From contig JAACJM010000002.1 of assembly GCA_013368315.1 (NCBI GenBank), positions 496,001 through 560,000 of the forward strand: DNA of 64,000 nt. Direction: 5' to 3'. A program made the position numbers and the translations under genes. The first letter of the stretch is position 1. Each line of letters starts with the position of its first letter. The notes beneath the pieces are model-generated. The model saw only the letters and a program-made list of their open reading frames with translations, was not told the origin of the DNA and did no database searches. Origin of the DNA: Tetrapyrgos nigripes. Lineage: Eukaryota > Basidiomycota > Agaricomycetes > Agaricales > Campanellaceae. This document shows, one piece after another, positions 34,461 through 45,508 of this stretch.

Positions 34461-36755
34461 ATGTCTTCCGGATCAAGCTTTATGCCCACCGTTCCAGAAC
34501 TCACTGGACCGAACTATACCATTTGGGCCAGCAAGTCCAAATCTTGGCTCCAATCTCAGGGCATCGCCTATGTCCTCAATACCCTCAAACCTGGAGAAAT
34601 CCAGATCGTCGGATCTACATCTCCTGTACCAGCTCCTCCAGCAGCTCCCGCCGGAACTACTGGTGGCACTACTGCCGCCGCTGCTACAGATGACGAAGGA
34701 TCTGACGCTGGTAGTGGAGTACCTTCCCCTCACTTCATTGCTGCCACCAGTGGTAGTGTTGCTGATTGGGAAAAGGATAACGACAAAGCCATGGGTGTCA
34801 TCAAACTCTGTGTCGCTCAAGCTATTGGTGCCAAAATCGAAAATATCACCACTGCTAGAGTTATGTGGGACACACTCAAAAATCTCTATGGTACGCCTGG
34901 AGCTGCTGAAATCTTTCAGAACTTCAAGCGAGCTATGAACGTTGAGATCCCACGTAACGCTCATCCCAGTGCTGCCATTGATCTCATCAAAATGTACCTA
35001 ACTCGCATAACTAATGCAGGCGCTAACACCGAGATCCCCATGTATCTCCAATACATGATCGTTATCAACAAACTCCCTCCTGATATCTATGCCTACATCA
35101 TTGCCAGAATCACTCAGGATGACGTCGACGACTTTGAACATGAGATGCTCGATAGTCTCCGAACTCATGTCGTTAACACCTGGGAAGCTCGCAGCAGAAA
35201 GAAACCTCAATCCGCTAATGCCACCAAAATCACGGCGATCAAACGCAAAGGCAAACCTCCTGTCTTCGAGGAACAACAGCAGCAGCGCCATAAAGGCGGC
35301 AGCAGCGCTTGGAGAGGCAAAGGCCAAGGACGTGGCAACTGGCGAGGCTGCGGAAAACATGCCAGTGAACAAACACGCCAGAAGCAACAAGCCCAGAGCA
35401 TGGGTCCTATTAAATTAGGACACTCACACGTCATACATGCAGCGAAGTTCTTCAAGGAAACTCCGACCATCACGGTCATGGAGCCCTCTACCAAAGATGT
35501 GCGTAAACCATTCTTTAGCGAGTCGGTAAAGCCTTTTGACAGATTTTTCTCATCTGTCCAGAACGCCTTTAAAACCGCTCGTAATAATGGGTTAAAGCCA
35601 ACTGGTGAGCTCCTCAAAGACCTTGAACTAGCACACATGTCTCATTCTGAAGCCTCTACCTCTCTCCCTCGTCCCTCTATCATCTCCGATGGTCGTTCTT
35701 TCATGGAACGATACTATTGGCAAAACCTCGTCGCCCCCTATCCTCCTGGTTACACCTTCTCCCACACCGATTCCAATCCCGACCATGATGACGACCACTG
35801 GTTCACCATCCGCGACAACAAACCTGTCTCTGACGGTTGGGGTGCCGCCAACTGGGGTACTCCACAGCAAGAGGAGGCGTGGAACAACTTCGGGTGGAAA
35901 CACGACAAGTGCATGGGAACAGACGACAACGCCGAAATGGCCGAGGAGGACGACAGGCTGTCGGACAGCCTGATTTCCAACGTGGGGAGCATGAACTTGG
36001 AGGAGTTCGAAAGGGAAAAGGAGGAGTCAACCAAACGCCTCAGAATGTGGGAGGCCGGTCTCATCAACATGGGGGATTCCGACAAGGAGAACGTCGATCC
36101 CAACCCCAAAACGCTCGCAGAGCGTCTTCAAATGGTCAACGACGAGATGACTCAAAGGTGGTATTCGGGGGAGTTCGACAGGGAGTACAACGATGGTCTC
36201 AAGGACCTCGACGGGGACCTTGACCAGATGAGCACCTCCAATTCATCGGGGTGGAGCCAAGCGCGGTCGGTTACCCCCTTATTCGAGGAAATCTCCACGT
36301 CCCCGCATGCTTCCAACTCGGGTGCCGACTCCCTACTGGACCTCATAACACCACCGTTGAGTTCTCCGGATATGGACGTTATATCCCTCGGGTCTGACTC
36401 CGAGGAGGAGATGATTTCTGAGAGTTGGAATGATGGCGGGTACTACAGGTACGCCACACCCTCTTTCTCTTCCATTGTGAATAGAGTATCTGACACATCC
36501 CATACAGTGCAGATGATGAGCCCGGTCGCATGTGAATTATTATTATCACATGCTTGTAACATATTTATACATACCGCTCCTCTGGGCTCTATTAGCCCCT
36601 CTATTTATAATGTACCCAATATATTATGTCCCTGTGGGACTTATTACTCATCTTGTGTGAATTGCAAGGGAAAGAACACTCTCATCAACCAGAAACATTA
36701 TGACAACACCTGGTTACTCGACTCTGGAGCATCTGCTCATTATATTTTGACTTAA
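34461..36755 (+). CDS. gag: copia Gag and protease start (764 codons)
   Basis: Starts MSSGSSFMPTVPELTGPNYT. The capsid part has 'LTGPNYTIWASKSKSWL', 'MWDTLKNLYGTPGAAEIF' and 'LPPDIYAYIIARI', ending in a basic Gln/Gly-rich region near residue 290. No CCHC zinc knuckle is seen. Residues about 330-690 form an unusually long, acidic, Ser/Asp/Glu-rich insert not expected between Gag and protease. At the end 'CPCGTYYSSCVNCKGK' precedes the aspartic protease motif 'WLLDSGASAHY'. A TAA at 36753 then ends the frame because one base appears missing in the TTTT run at 36745-36748. Copia normally has one continuous Gag-Pol ORF. Confidence 0.85.
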   Translation: MSSGSSFMPTVPELTGPNYTIWASKSKSWLQSQGIAYVLNTLKPGEIQIVGSTSPVPAPPAAPAGTTGGTTAAAATDDEGSDAGSGVPSPHFIAATSGSVADWEKDNDKAMGVIKLCVAQAIGAKIENITTARVMWDTLKNLYGTPGAAEIFQNFKRAMNVEIPRNAHPSAAIDLIKMYLTRITNAGANTEIPMYLQYMIVINKLPPDIYAYIIARITQDDVDDFEHEMLDSLRTHVVNTWEARSRKKPQSANATKITAIKRKGKPPVFEEQQQQRHKGGSSAWRGKGQGRGNWRGCGKHASEQTRQKQQAQSMGPIKLGHSHVIHAAKFFKETPTITVMEPSTKDVRKPFFSESVKPFDRFFSSVQNAFKTARNNGLKPTGELLKDLELAHMSHSEASTSLPRPSIISDGRSFMERYYWQNLVAPYPPGYTFSHTDSNPDHDDDHWFTIRDNKPVSDGWGAANWGTPQQEEAWNNFGWKHDKCMGTDDNAEMAEEDDRLSDSLISNVGSMNLEEFEREKEESTKRLRMWEAGLINMGDSDKENVDPNPKTLAERLQMVNDEMTQRWYSGEFDREYNDGLKDLDGDLDQMSTSNSSGWSQARSVTPLFEEISTSPHASNSGADSLLDLITPPLSSPDMDVISLGSDSEEEMISESWNDGGYYRYATPSFSSIVNRVSDTSHTVQMMSPVACELLLSHACNIFIHTAPLGSISPSIYNVPNILCPCGTYYSSCVNCKGKNTLINQKHYDNTWLLDSGASAHYILT

Positions 36756-39700
36756 CCGATTTTGTTGAGTCACATAAAGTAGATCCAATCTCCATTCAAA
36801 CTGCAAATGGAGTTACCAAAACCAATACCGCCGGTACTGTCATCATACAACAGGGATCTCGTTACTTTAAAGTTGCCCCTGTTTACTATGTTGCCGATCT
36901 CAATCAACGGTTACTGTCACTTGGCACATTCCTACAGTCAGACAGAGTGACAGTTCATGGATCAGACAAAATGATCATGCTGATGAAGCATGACAAAATG
37001 ACAGATGTAGATGGACATGCAATGCATCGTCGCTGGTTGACATTTACCAAACGATCACCGGAAGATACCATTTATTATCTTCCTCATACCAAAACTGACG
37101 TCGCCTCCTTGGCAGACGCTATGATTTACAAAATCAACTTCGACTTAGCGCATCAACGCGCTGGTCACCCTTCTCGTGATGTTCTCAAACATCTTCGAAC
37201 ACATACCGACGACTGGCCTGAATTTAATATTCCATTACAACCACCATTATGCCGCGGATGTCTTGAAGGTAAAACACCACAACGAGTTTACCCACCATCA
37301 GAAAGTTGGGCGTCGCGTCCCTTTGAATTAATCCATTCGGATCTAAAAGAATTCCCCACTGAATCATATCACAAATTCAATTACATGATAATCTTACTGG
37401 ACGACTTTACATCTAACGCATGGGCCTTTCTATTGAACAATAAGAAAACGCCAGTACATGTAACTCGCCAATGGCTCGCCATGGTCAAGAATCAATACAA
37501 GTCTAAAGTCGAACAATGGATTTCCGATGCAGGGGGAGAATACATCAAAGGTGCCTTCAGAGAAATGTTGAAAGACAAAGGCATCAAGATCCTACAAAGC
37601 GCACCATACACCCCCCAACAAAATGGTCGTGCTGAGCACCTCATGCGCACTATAATGGATAAGGCTGAGGCGATGCGCAAACACGCGTGTCTTCCTGATA
37701 GCTGGTGGGAATTTTGTGTTACACATGCAGTGTATTTGTATACGCGCACTCCGATGCGGCAACATGACTGGATAACACCATATGAAGTTCTGGAAAAGAA
37801 AAAGCCTCGTATGGATCACTTACGTGTACTTGGCTGTGGAGCATATGTCTTCGTTCCCGCGAAAATTCGAAAGAACAAACTTGCTTCCAAAACAGAACTT
37901 ATGACCTATCTTGGTCCTGCCCCAGGCGGACATGGTGATCTATTCATGAGAAAGAACAACGCATTATTCACTGCACCACAAGCAGTATTCGACGAAACTT
38001 TGTTTCCTCAATGTGACAAAAGCACAACAAACTCTAAACGACTTCCTATAACGTCGAAAGACGTTCCAAACGATCCTAATGAGGATACTCCTCAAATGTT
38101 CGGCGAAGATGAAGACAAGCATTTTTACATACCAACCAATGCACCTTCCAAAAGGAGACCTGATGTTCGGCATGACGATGCTGACAGACAGAGTCTGCGG
38201 AGATCGCCACCAGAAACGCCGCCCCCGAGATCTGAATCTGAACCTGATACACCACCTCAGCTTCCACAGACACCTCCGAGGCGACCAAGGCAATCACTGA
38301 ATCTGCCTCCTGCACCTGAACGAACTAAACGTGACAGGAGAGCACCGAAACCATTTGTACCAGACTCTAATCAAGCCTGGAGACAGGGGAGCACTCGGCC
38401 CCCTGGCGTGCGTGCACGTGATGCAGACAAACAGGTCGCAGCTGATAAACGCGACACTGATAGAGCCGCAAGAGAACGTGAGGCATGGCGAGAGCTAAAC
38501 CAGCCACACGGGACTGCAGCTGCAGAACCACAGGATCCTGGTCCTAGTTCCGCAGGACAAAGTGACTCAGGAGACGCTGATGAAGGTCTCAGGCCACACT
38601 TGTCCACATCAGATGATGAGAATTCTGCATCTAATACAGATGGTAACGATCTTTTAGAAGATCAGGCACAACTATGCCAGGAAGGGGGAGTACAGATGAT
38701 AAATCTCTTGCTTAATAATGCAATTGACTCCAAATCTCCCCACGAATGGACACTCCGAGAAATATCGCTCTTACCAGATAAAGAGCAAGAAGAATGGAAA
38801 ATCGCTTGCCGTGAAGAACTAGAGGTACTTCACAGGTGCAGAACCTTCCAACTCGTAGATCATCCTGAGAATAGGAAAGTCATAAAAAACCGATGGGTCT
38901 TTGACATCAAAACTGATGGTCGTAAGAAAGGTTTCTCACAGATTGAAGGTCTAGACTTCGATCAAGTCTTCTCTCCAGTTGTTCGCTTTGAGATGGTGCG
39001 CCTAGTCTTCGCATTGGCAGCCCTCAATAATTGGCACATCTCAGGTGTCGATGTTCGTAGTGCCTATCTTTATGGCATACTCGAAGAAGAGATCTATATG
39101 GAACAACCGGAAGGTTTTATAGAACCTGGAAAAGAACGCAAAGTCATTCTGCTACTTCGCGCTCTATATGGACTTAAGCAAGCTGGTCTTGCTTGGTGGA
39201 AAGGTCTCGACAAGTCCATGGCAGAGCTTGGTTTCAAGCGAATCAACTCTGATGCCGGAATCTTCGTATATAATCAAAACGGTTACATTGTCATTGCCGT
39301 TGTCTATGTTGATGATGCCTTATTTTGTGGAGCAGACAAACAACTAGTGCTCAAACTGAAGGCAAAATTTATGAAGAAATGGGAATGCAGGGATCTTGGC
39401 GATGCCAAAGAATTTCTTAGGATGAACATTGTCAGGAAAGGCAGCAAAATCTATCTTGATCAATGTGCCTACCTTGAAAAGGTACTAGAACGATGTGGTA
39501 TGCAAAACGCGAAAGCTTCTGCTACTCCATTACCTGCAGGATATTATCCTATAAAAAACAAATCCCCAGTCGACCCAGTCCTTCGACAGAAATACCAAAC
39601 TGTCATCGGGTCTCTTCTTTACATCATGTTAGGAACACGTCCTGACATTGCCTTCGCCGTTACTAAAATGGCACAGCACGCTGCAAACCCTTCAGATGAT

Positions 39701-40285
39701 CATCTAGCCAAAGCTCTCTGGATTTGCCGTTACCTTCTTGGTACTTGACACTATGCATTAGTGTATGACAGATCCAAGAAAAAGATCACTGAATCAGATC
39801 CATTAGGAACTGGTCTCACTGCATACACAGACTCTGATTGGGCATCAGACCCAAACGATCATCGATCACATACTGGCTTCTTTCTAATGTTAGCCCGTGG
39901 TACTTTTTACTGGACCTCTAGAGCTCAAACCACAACCGCGTTAAGTTCTACTGAAGCTGAGTATATGGCACTTAGCGACTGTAGTCGTCAAGTCATCTGG
40001 ATAAAAGCTCTCTTAAAAGAACTTAACATCGAGATGAAAGCTATCGATATCTATGGGGACAATCAAGGATCTATCTTTATTGCATCCAATCCTGTTACAG
40101 AACGACGTTCAAAACACATTGCTGTCAAATATCACTTTATTCGTGAACATGTAGCAAATGAGAACGTAACAATAAAGTTCATAGAAGGAAGCGATAATCC
40201 TGCTGATATGTTTACAAAGAACCTTGGCAGACAAAAATTCGAGAAGTTTAGATCTCAACTAGGACTTCAATTTTATACTAGTTAA
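36749..40285 (+). pseudogene. pol: copia Pol: protease end, integrase, reverse transcriptase, RNase H
   Basis: Frame 2 is open from 36749 ('DLTDFVESHKVDPISIQTAN'). The integrase zinc motif is 'HQRAGHPS' with 'CRGC', and its catalytic residues lie in 'HSDLKEFP', 'SDAGGEY' and 'QNGRAEH'. RT motifs are 'NRWVFDIKTDGR', 'FSPVVRFEMVRLVFALAA', 'GVDVRSAYLYG', 'LYGLKQAGLAWW' and the active site 'VYVDDALF'. Between 'TDGRKK' and 'GFSQIEGLDFD' the family-typical basic/hydrophobic motif of about six residues is missing. After 'CRYLLGT' a TGA (39746-39748) stands where Arg is usual, then the same frame goes on through RNase H ('AYTDSDWASDP', 'SSTEAEYMAL', 'DNQGSIFIASNP', 'KHIAVKYHFI') to 40285. Confidence 0.9.
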
Positions 40286-40421
40286 AGCCTTGGTATAACG
40301 TATTATAGAACCTTGGTACAATGTATCATAGAACCGTGGTACAACGTATCTCAAATAACGAAGATGAACCTCGGCTGCTTATAGCGCCTTTATGCTTACG
40401 CGCACTAAATGGTGCAGCTTA

Positions 40422-40432
40422 GCAAGGGGGAG
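40422..40432 (+). other. Polypurine tract of the copia element
   Basis: GCAAGGGGGAG ends directly at the 3' LTR (40433). It is the expected primer for plus-strand synthesis. Confidence 0.8.
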
Positions 40433-40717
40433 TGTTGAATTGGCGAATTAGTAAGCAGCCATCAACATTAGATTAGATGTAGATTAGATAGTAATCTAGT
40501 TAGTTACGCTTACTTACATCAGTAGTTCTTAGATAAGTAGTCACATGTACTATCTAGAACAGTATATAAGGGCTCATAGATTGCCCTACAATAACAAGGA
40601 TTTCCCTTAACACTCATTGCTCTTAACCTCTAAACAAACCGCTCTAAACAAGCACTTTTACATCCCCAGGTAAGTATGCAGTTGCTGCTACGTATATAGA
40701 ACATAGCCTGCTCAACA
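40433..40717 (+). repeat. 3' LTR of the copia element
   Basis: 285 bp, 281 identical to the 5' LTR. The four differences fall in three dinucleotides: CTTG/CTCA (two adjacent bases), ATCG/ATTG and GCCG/GCTG. Confidence 0.95.
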
Positions 40718-41109
40718 CGTAGCTCCTTGTCTCTCTCAGATGCTATCTTGTGTAAAACTTTGCGTGAGAGACCAGCCTTATCAAGCATTGCCTGGAGAGC
40801 CGAAATAGAAACCGGAAGATCATGATGGATTGCCAGGTACCACTGTAGCTCCGTAAGATAGGTGTCAGAGTTTTGAACATAGATATCCTTGCATGCTTGA
40901 AGTGCTGCCATTCCAATGAGTCGAGGACGGCCAAGAATAGGACAAGGTGGTTTCATAGGGGTTCCGAGTTCATCGAAAATGGTGCGCCATCTATATAGAC
41001 TACTCTTAGAGACTGCGAGGGCTCCACAGATGTCATGAATGGCCCATCCAGCCTCCCACATTCTCAGAGCTGCGTCCTTGAGGTCAGGGCTGATGCGACG
41101 GTTGCCCAT
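40718..41109 (-). pseudogene. Tc1/IS630-like transposase, N-terminal part (right of copia)
   Basis: Start at 41109: MGNRRISPDLKDAALRMWEA. The N-terminal helix-turn-helix ('AGWAIHDICGALAVSKSSLY RWR') is followed by 'GRPRLIG' and a second winged-helix region ('YLTELQWYLA', 'SISALQAMLDKAGLSRKVLH'), ending 'ASERDKELR' at the copia border. Removing the copia and one 5-bp duplication joins this in frame to 'DNFMQGITDP' at 33879. The start codon is 110 bp inside the right TIR end. Confidence 0.85.
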
Positions 41110-41157
41110 GATGGGTAGGATGCCAGAAATGACGGCTTTCTCAGCGGGAAGATAGTA

Positions 41158-41219
41158 CCTTCCTATTTGGGTAGACGCGAAAAAAAAAACGTGATTCTCA
41201 TTAGATACAGGAATCGCTG
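41158..41219. repeat. Right TIR of the Tc1-like element
   Basis: Complement of the left TIR (23140-23201), followed by TA at 41220-41221. Confidence 0.85.
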
Positions 41220-41221
41220 TA

Positions 41222-42387
41222 AAATTGCTGAGTTACGTCTGATTCTGAAAGTTCCTAGTTCCTGAACTATGATCGAGTTAGTCTGGTAATTATCTTATAG
41301 GGCAAAATGAATTGCAGGGAGTGTAAAAAGACACCAGGTCAGAAGCAAGGGAAGAATGCAGGAGATCTCTGGAGAGACGTCCTTCTTATACCTTTCATGT
41401 CCGACGGAGATTCGATTTTAAATGCTGTATGGTGCATGCCGCTAATCACTATATTCGTAGACAAGGAGACGGCCCAAAAAACGATATTGTAGGCAACTTG
41501 TATGCACTCAAGTCCGTTCGATTGGCCTCTGTATCCGTACGCACGTGTTCCCGCATATCATTGCTACCGTGCTTTGCTGCTGATCCCCAGTCTTGGTCGA
41601 GAAATATTATCCTGAAGTATGGTGAGGACAAACAATTAACGATGTTGACTGTAATAAGCTGGGCTCGCCCGGCTCCCACGGCGAGGCGATATTGGAGACG
41701 GCGATCGATTAACGTAAAGGGCTGTCTGAGGAGTTCTCTTCTCCACTTGAGCGGTGAAAGCATAATCACACCCCAGCCTAACTTTCGTATCCTCTGGGAA
41801 TGAGGTGAGCGACGGCCAAGAGTCGACCCACCTGCGTGCGTCAACCTATAGAATCACGCTTTGATCGTCGGGTCAAAAACGTCGTCAGGCTTTGCGGTCG
41901 GTCGACGTACAGCATACGTTCACAATATCTCCATTATCCCCGTTCTTGGTTACAAATGGATCCTGATATCGAAGATTCGAGCTCGCGAGCCCCATCTGCA
42001 AAGAAAAGCTGTAAAATGAGAAGGCTGCTTCGTCTATGAATACGACCACAAAATCAAAGTCAATGGTCGTGTCCACCTGACGGGACCAATCCTCCTGTCA
42101 ACTGAGACATATTCACGAAAAACGAAGGATGCAATGATTGTTGCTCCAACTAGGGCATTCAATGCTAGGTACCCCCTGAACGAGGGTGCTAATGTTCGTT
42201 TTATGAGTGAGCTCACGATCAGCCATCAGCGTTCGAGATCAAAGCCACGAGGGTGAAAGCTCCCGACATTCGTCACCCTCATACCGCAGTGAGCGCATTT
42301 CAGGTTTGAGCAACCGGAAATTTACTTTCAAGCATACTGACTTGAAGTATGGAAACTAAGACATTGGTAATGCGAATGGATTCCACT
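41222..42387. other. No supported gene
   Basis: Short ORFs only, without domain or splice logic. It lies between the composite element and the 3' end of the carboxypeptidase gene. Confidence 0.4.
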
Positions 42388-44818
42388 TTACGGCGAGTCC
42401 CTGAATCCCATGAGATATTGCATGATTTGGAAAGCAGCTGATGGAGAGAATTGAGGGATCCTGTTAAGTTTCGGGTCAGTACTTTTACCCAACCAACTAG
42501 CAGGTGATACTGACATGTGTCCACTGAGCGAGACTTCGTAATATGTGAGTCCTCTCTCAGTGTGCGCCGTACCCAAAGGAACTCCCATCTCATCTACTAC
42601 GAAGCTATCGTTCTTGATTGGGGTTTGGAAGCCTTGGAGTCCGTTCCCTACAAGTAATAATCATCAATACAGCTGTCACTACAGGTAAAGCTGACGTCGG
42701 AGAAGTAATGATACTCACACGTCATGCTAAGTACGAGGACAACCATGATCAGTCTACTGCAACGGTTACTGACAAGCTATGTAGTACTCACTTCTGGATA
42801 ACAATGCGGGTTCTATGAAGCATGAAGTAAGAAATCAGCATCCGCAATAGCACACTGAATAGGGGTTGAATGGGGGCTACAAGCTGATGCTCACCCTTCA
42901 GCGATCAAAATGTAATCAGCTAATCCATGAACAATCACAGATCTGTTACTCTTCTCAATAACATTCGGGAGAACAGTGAAGGCTGGGGGTAAGCTGCTGT
43001 CACCGTTAGGGAAGACATCGATGTCGGAACATTCTTCCCAGGTCACGTTGACGGGAGCGTGGATAGCTTTCTTGACGTCCTCACGGTCGAAGTAGAGTGG
43101 CGTAGTTTGTTCGTTGGTGAAGGATCCGCTGTTATCGGGGTGGTGAGCATTCTCATTCGGCATGCTGAAAGGAAAGCTCAAAGTACTTACGGGAACCCAA
43201 GCACATCCCAAAGAATAGGGAACGTATCGAAGATTTTGTAGATGTTGAAAGCCGGGTTGACGGTTAACGCAGCGTCGAAGATCTGGTCCCATATATCACA
43301 TCCGCGGTCTGCTTCCGTAGACTTTCCAGGAAGAGGAAGAAGACCTTCGGGAGGGTAGGAAACGAATTTTTCCATGTAGTCAGTGTAGTTGCAGCGGGCA
43401 GCAGTAGTATCGATATCGGCCATGGTGTCAGCACTGTTAATTTCAGGAAAAGAAAGATCAAAATGCGAATCACGCTAGCACTAGCGAACAGGACGTACTC
43501 TAGAGCGAATACGTTCTCGTATTTATGAACGAAATTCGCCGCCGGGATCTGGGTTTGGACGACATCCCAACCAAGGACAGCTGTACAATGAATAAGCAAT
43601 CATGTACTCGTCCACGAAGCCCAAGAAACGCACGGTCAGATACCCATATTCCTTGGAGATTCAAATCAAGCTGGCCGGGATTCTCATAAATGAAGTTGGC
43701 GATGTCTTTGTAAGAAGAGGTTAATTGCGGGATGTTTGAGTAGTAATACAGTACTTACAAGGCACATACATCCCCGCATACTTTCATAAAGATGGTCGGT
43801 AAAGGATGGAATGCGTAGATAAAACAGAATCCTCACACTTTCACCCGTGATATACAAATTTTTGCCCTTCAATTCCGAGAAAACCTCAAGGAACTGCTCC
43901 ATGAAACCAACGACCTGTTCGGCGACGTCATTTTCATCCTATATAGTAGAAAGACAAACGTAGAAGTCTTAGTCAGTTGATCGTTCCCGAAAGCTAGTAA
44001 GACTCACTTGTGCATCGGGCGTTCCTTGAGAGAAGCCAGTACCAACAGGTTGCTCGACGAAGAGAATACTAGATAGGTTAGTCCAGCTGTGGTCGTTGAC
44101 AATTGGTTTAGCAGTTCCCGTGCTCCACGAAAACGGCTGTGAGGCGAATATCAGTGAGGAATATGGACGAAGTGAGAATATGCTGCTTACCCCGTTCTCC
44201 TGCAAGAGACCTTCCAATGACGAGCATCCTGGACCACCGTTTGTCCTGTATAATCAAATCCGTTGAATAATATAGAAATATAGAAGAGTTGATGTCAACC
44301 TGTGGATACTCACCAAAAAATGATGTCGTCGAGACTACCTTCAGGCCCTGGAGGGAAGAACCAGAAGAACAGCTGAATGGAAGTGATTAGTCATAGAGGT
44401 TTTCCGTAGAAGTAGGACTCCAATACACCTTCCTCGTCTCTTTCGGGTCCGCAGATATGGGCAGTAAACCAGACCAACTCGGGCCTACGTCAAAGTCAAC
44501 AAGAGGAATAGAGCTTCCATCCACGAAGAATTCTTTTGACACGTCAGACAGAGGTGACTGCGAATAGCAACCAACAGACATACCTGAAGCCTTGGGATTA
44601 GAAAAAGTTATATTCTTCACCGGCGCTGTCTTCTCAGATCCCTCAGCGGCCCCAGTAGCTCTACTATTCACCCCACGGTCCTTGAACTTCCTCACCGCCT
44701 CCGTCTGACGTGCTTGCAGTTCCTTTTTATTCATTTTGAAACCTTGGGAAGAGTCGGCTAGGGTTAGGAAGACGAGAGCGACCCCAACAAGGGCGAGGTG
44801 GAGTCGGGAGCCCAGCAT
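42388..44818 (-). CDS. Secreted serine carboxypeptidase (peptidase family S10)
   Basis: It removes C-terminal residues from peptides in the vacuole or outside the cell. Exon 1 (44818-44429) encodes a signal peptide, [20 protein letters not shown], and a propeptide. Later exons carry the oxyanion-hole motif '[12 protein letters not shown]', '[13 protein letters not shown]', and 'YITGES' split by an intron from 'YAGMYVP' (nucleophile Ser near 43840). The catalytic Asp is in '[15 protein letters not shown]' (about 42900) and the catalytic His in '[13 protein letters not shown]' (about 42520). The end is '[20 protein letters not shown]' with the stop at 42388. Introns are about 50-80 nt. Splicing needs a 21-nt exon (42812-42792) and an 8-nt microexon (42726-42719) that supply 'TRIVIQN' and 'MT'. 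All catalytic residues are present and no lesion was found, so this is a functional host gene. Vacuolar versus secreted location cannot be told. Confidence 0.9.
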
Positions 44819-45301
44819 ATTGACCTGCGCAAGGAAGGAAGGGTGGGTAAGTGGGCCAAGGTCGTCATGAGGTCAGATAACAGTCTAAGATGTGCCCGTT
44901 GATTGGCCTGATGGACCGCATGCTACGTTGGATAGCGATATCATGGTGCATTTCGATTGGGTCAAGCGATGGGAAACGAGAGGATATTTTTGTCTTGCGC
45001 AAAACTCAACTGGAAACCGAATTAGAGAAGCAGAAAGAGGGAGAAAGAGGATCGAGAAACCTCTACACAAGCCCTCTAACCTTTGGGTACTGGTGCGTTA
45101 CTCGGTTACTCGGATAGGCCATCTGAGAGTCCTAGTCTTGTGTTCTAGTTATAGGACGCGACTTTTAAGATGACGTAATCACATTTTCAGCCCTTTTCCT
45201 GCTGTATCATAAAAATGCCCGGAATGTATGTTAGGAGGCTTGTCAAGATCATCTGAGTAGAGCTGATCCCAAAAATTGACATAGGAAGTCCAAGAGAAAG
45301 G
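44819..45301. other. Promoter side of the carboxypeptidase gene; no other gene
   Basis: No coding ORF. The right limit is the GACTATG duplication of the next transposon. Confidence 0.4.
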
Positions 45302-45508
45302 GACTATGCCCAGTGAAAACGGACTATGCACGAATATGCGTGAATATGACAGGTTTTGCGCAAATCTGCAATTTTATGCAGACTTGAGAAGCACTTGTCA
45401 ATTTGACCAAATTTAGTCGACGCCTTTTTTTGCGTCATCGCGCTTTTTTTACGAAGTCGTACGATTTTTTTTTTTGAAAACCAACATTGACGACGACGAC
45501 AATTTTCC

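Larger units (their letters stand above)
33880..40717 (+). mobile_element. Ty1/copia retrotransposon, full length, recently inserted
   Basis: Two 285-bp LTRs (33880-34164 and 40433-40717) differ at 4 bases. The target duplication is CATAG (33875-33879) and CGTAG (40718-40722). The order is LTR, PBS, gag, protease, integrase, RT, RNase H, polypurine tract, LTR. Three lesions in the coding region (a 1-bp shift after the protease motif, a short in-frame loss in RT, a TGA before RNase H) make it non-autonomous. It split the Tc1-like transposase. Confidence 0.95.
23140..41219. mobile_element. Tc1/mariner-like two-gene element, swollen to 18 kb by nested insertions
   Basis: The ends are 62-bp inverted repeats (CAGCGATTCCTGTATCTAAT... 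at 23140 and its complement ending at 41219), nearly identical and each next to a TA (23138-23139 and 41220-41221). Inside are gene X (+, starting 23267) and a Tc1-like transposase (-, starting 41109), both reading inward. Removing the 8.5-kb element with one of its 10-bp duplications and the copia with one of its 5-bp duplications leaves about 2.7 kb, a size suited to a Tc1-like element. The transposase is truncated at its C-terminus, so this copy was probably already non-autonomous. Confidence 0.8.

Noticed and set aside
34473..36346. Long minus-strand and off-frame ORFs across gag
   Set aside because: Shadows of the open 764-codon Gag frame; no motifs.
36740..36760. Programmed frameshift between copia Gag-protease and Pol
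   Set aside because: The shift lies after the DSGAS protease motif within one domain and there is no slippery heptamer; a 1-bp loss in the T-run is simpler.
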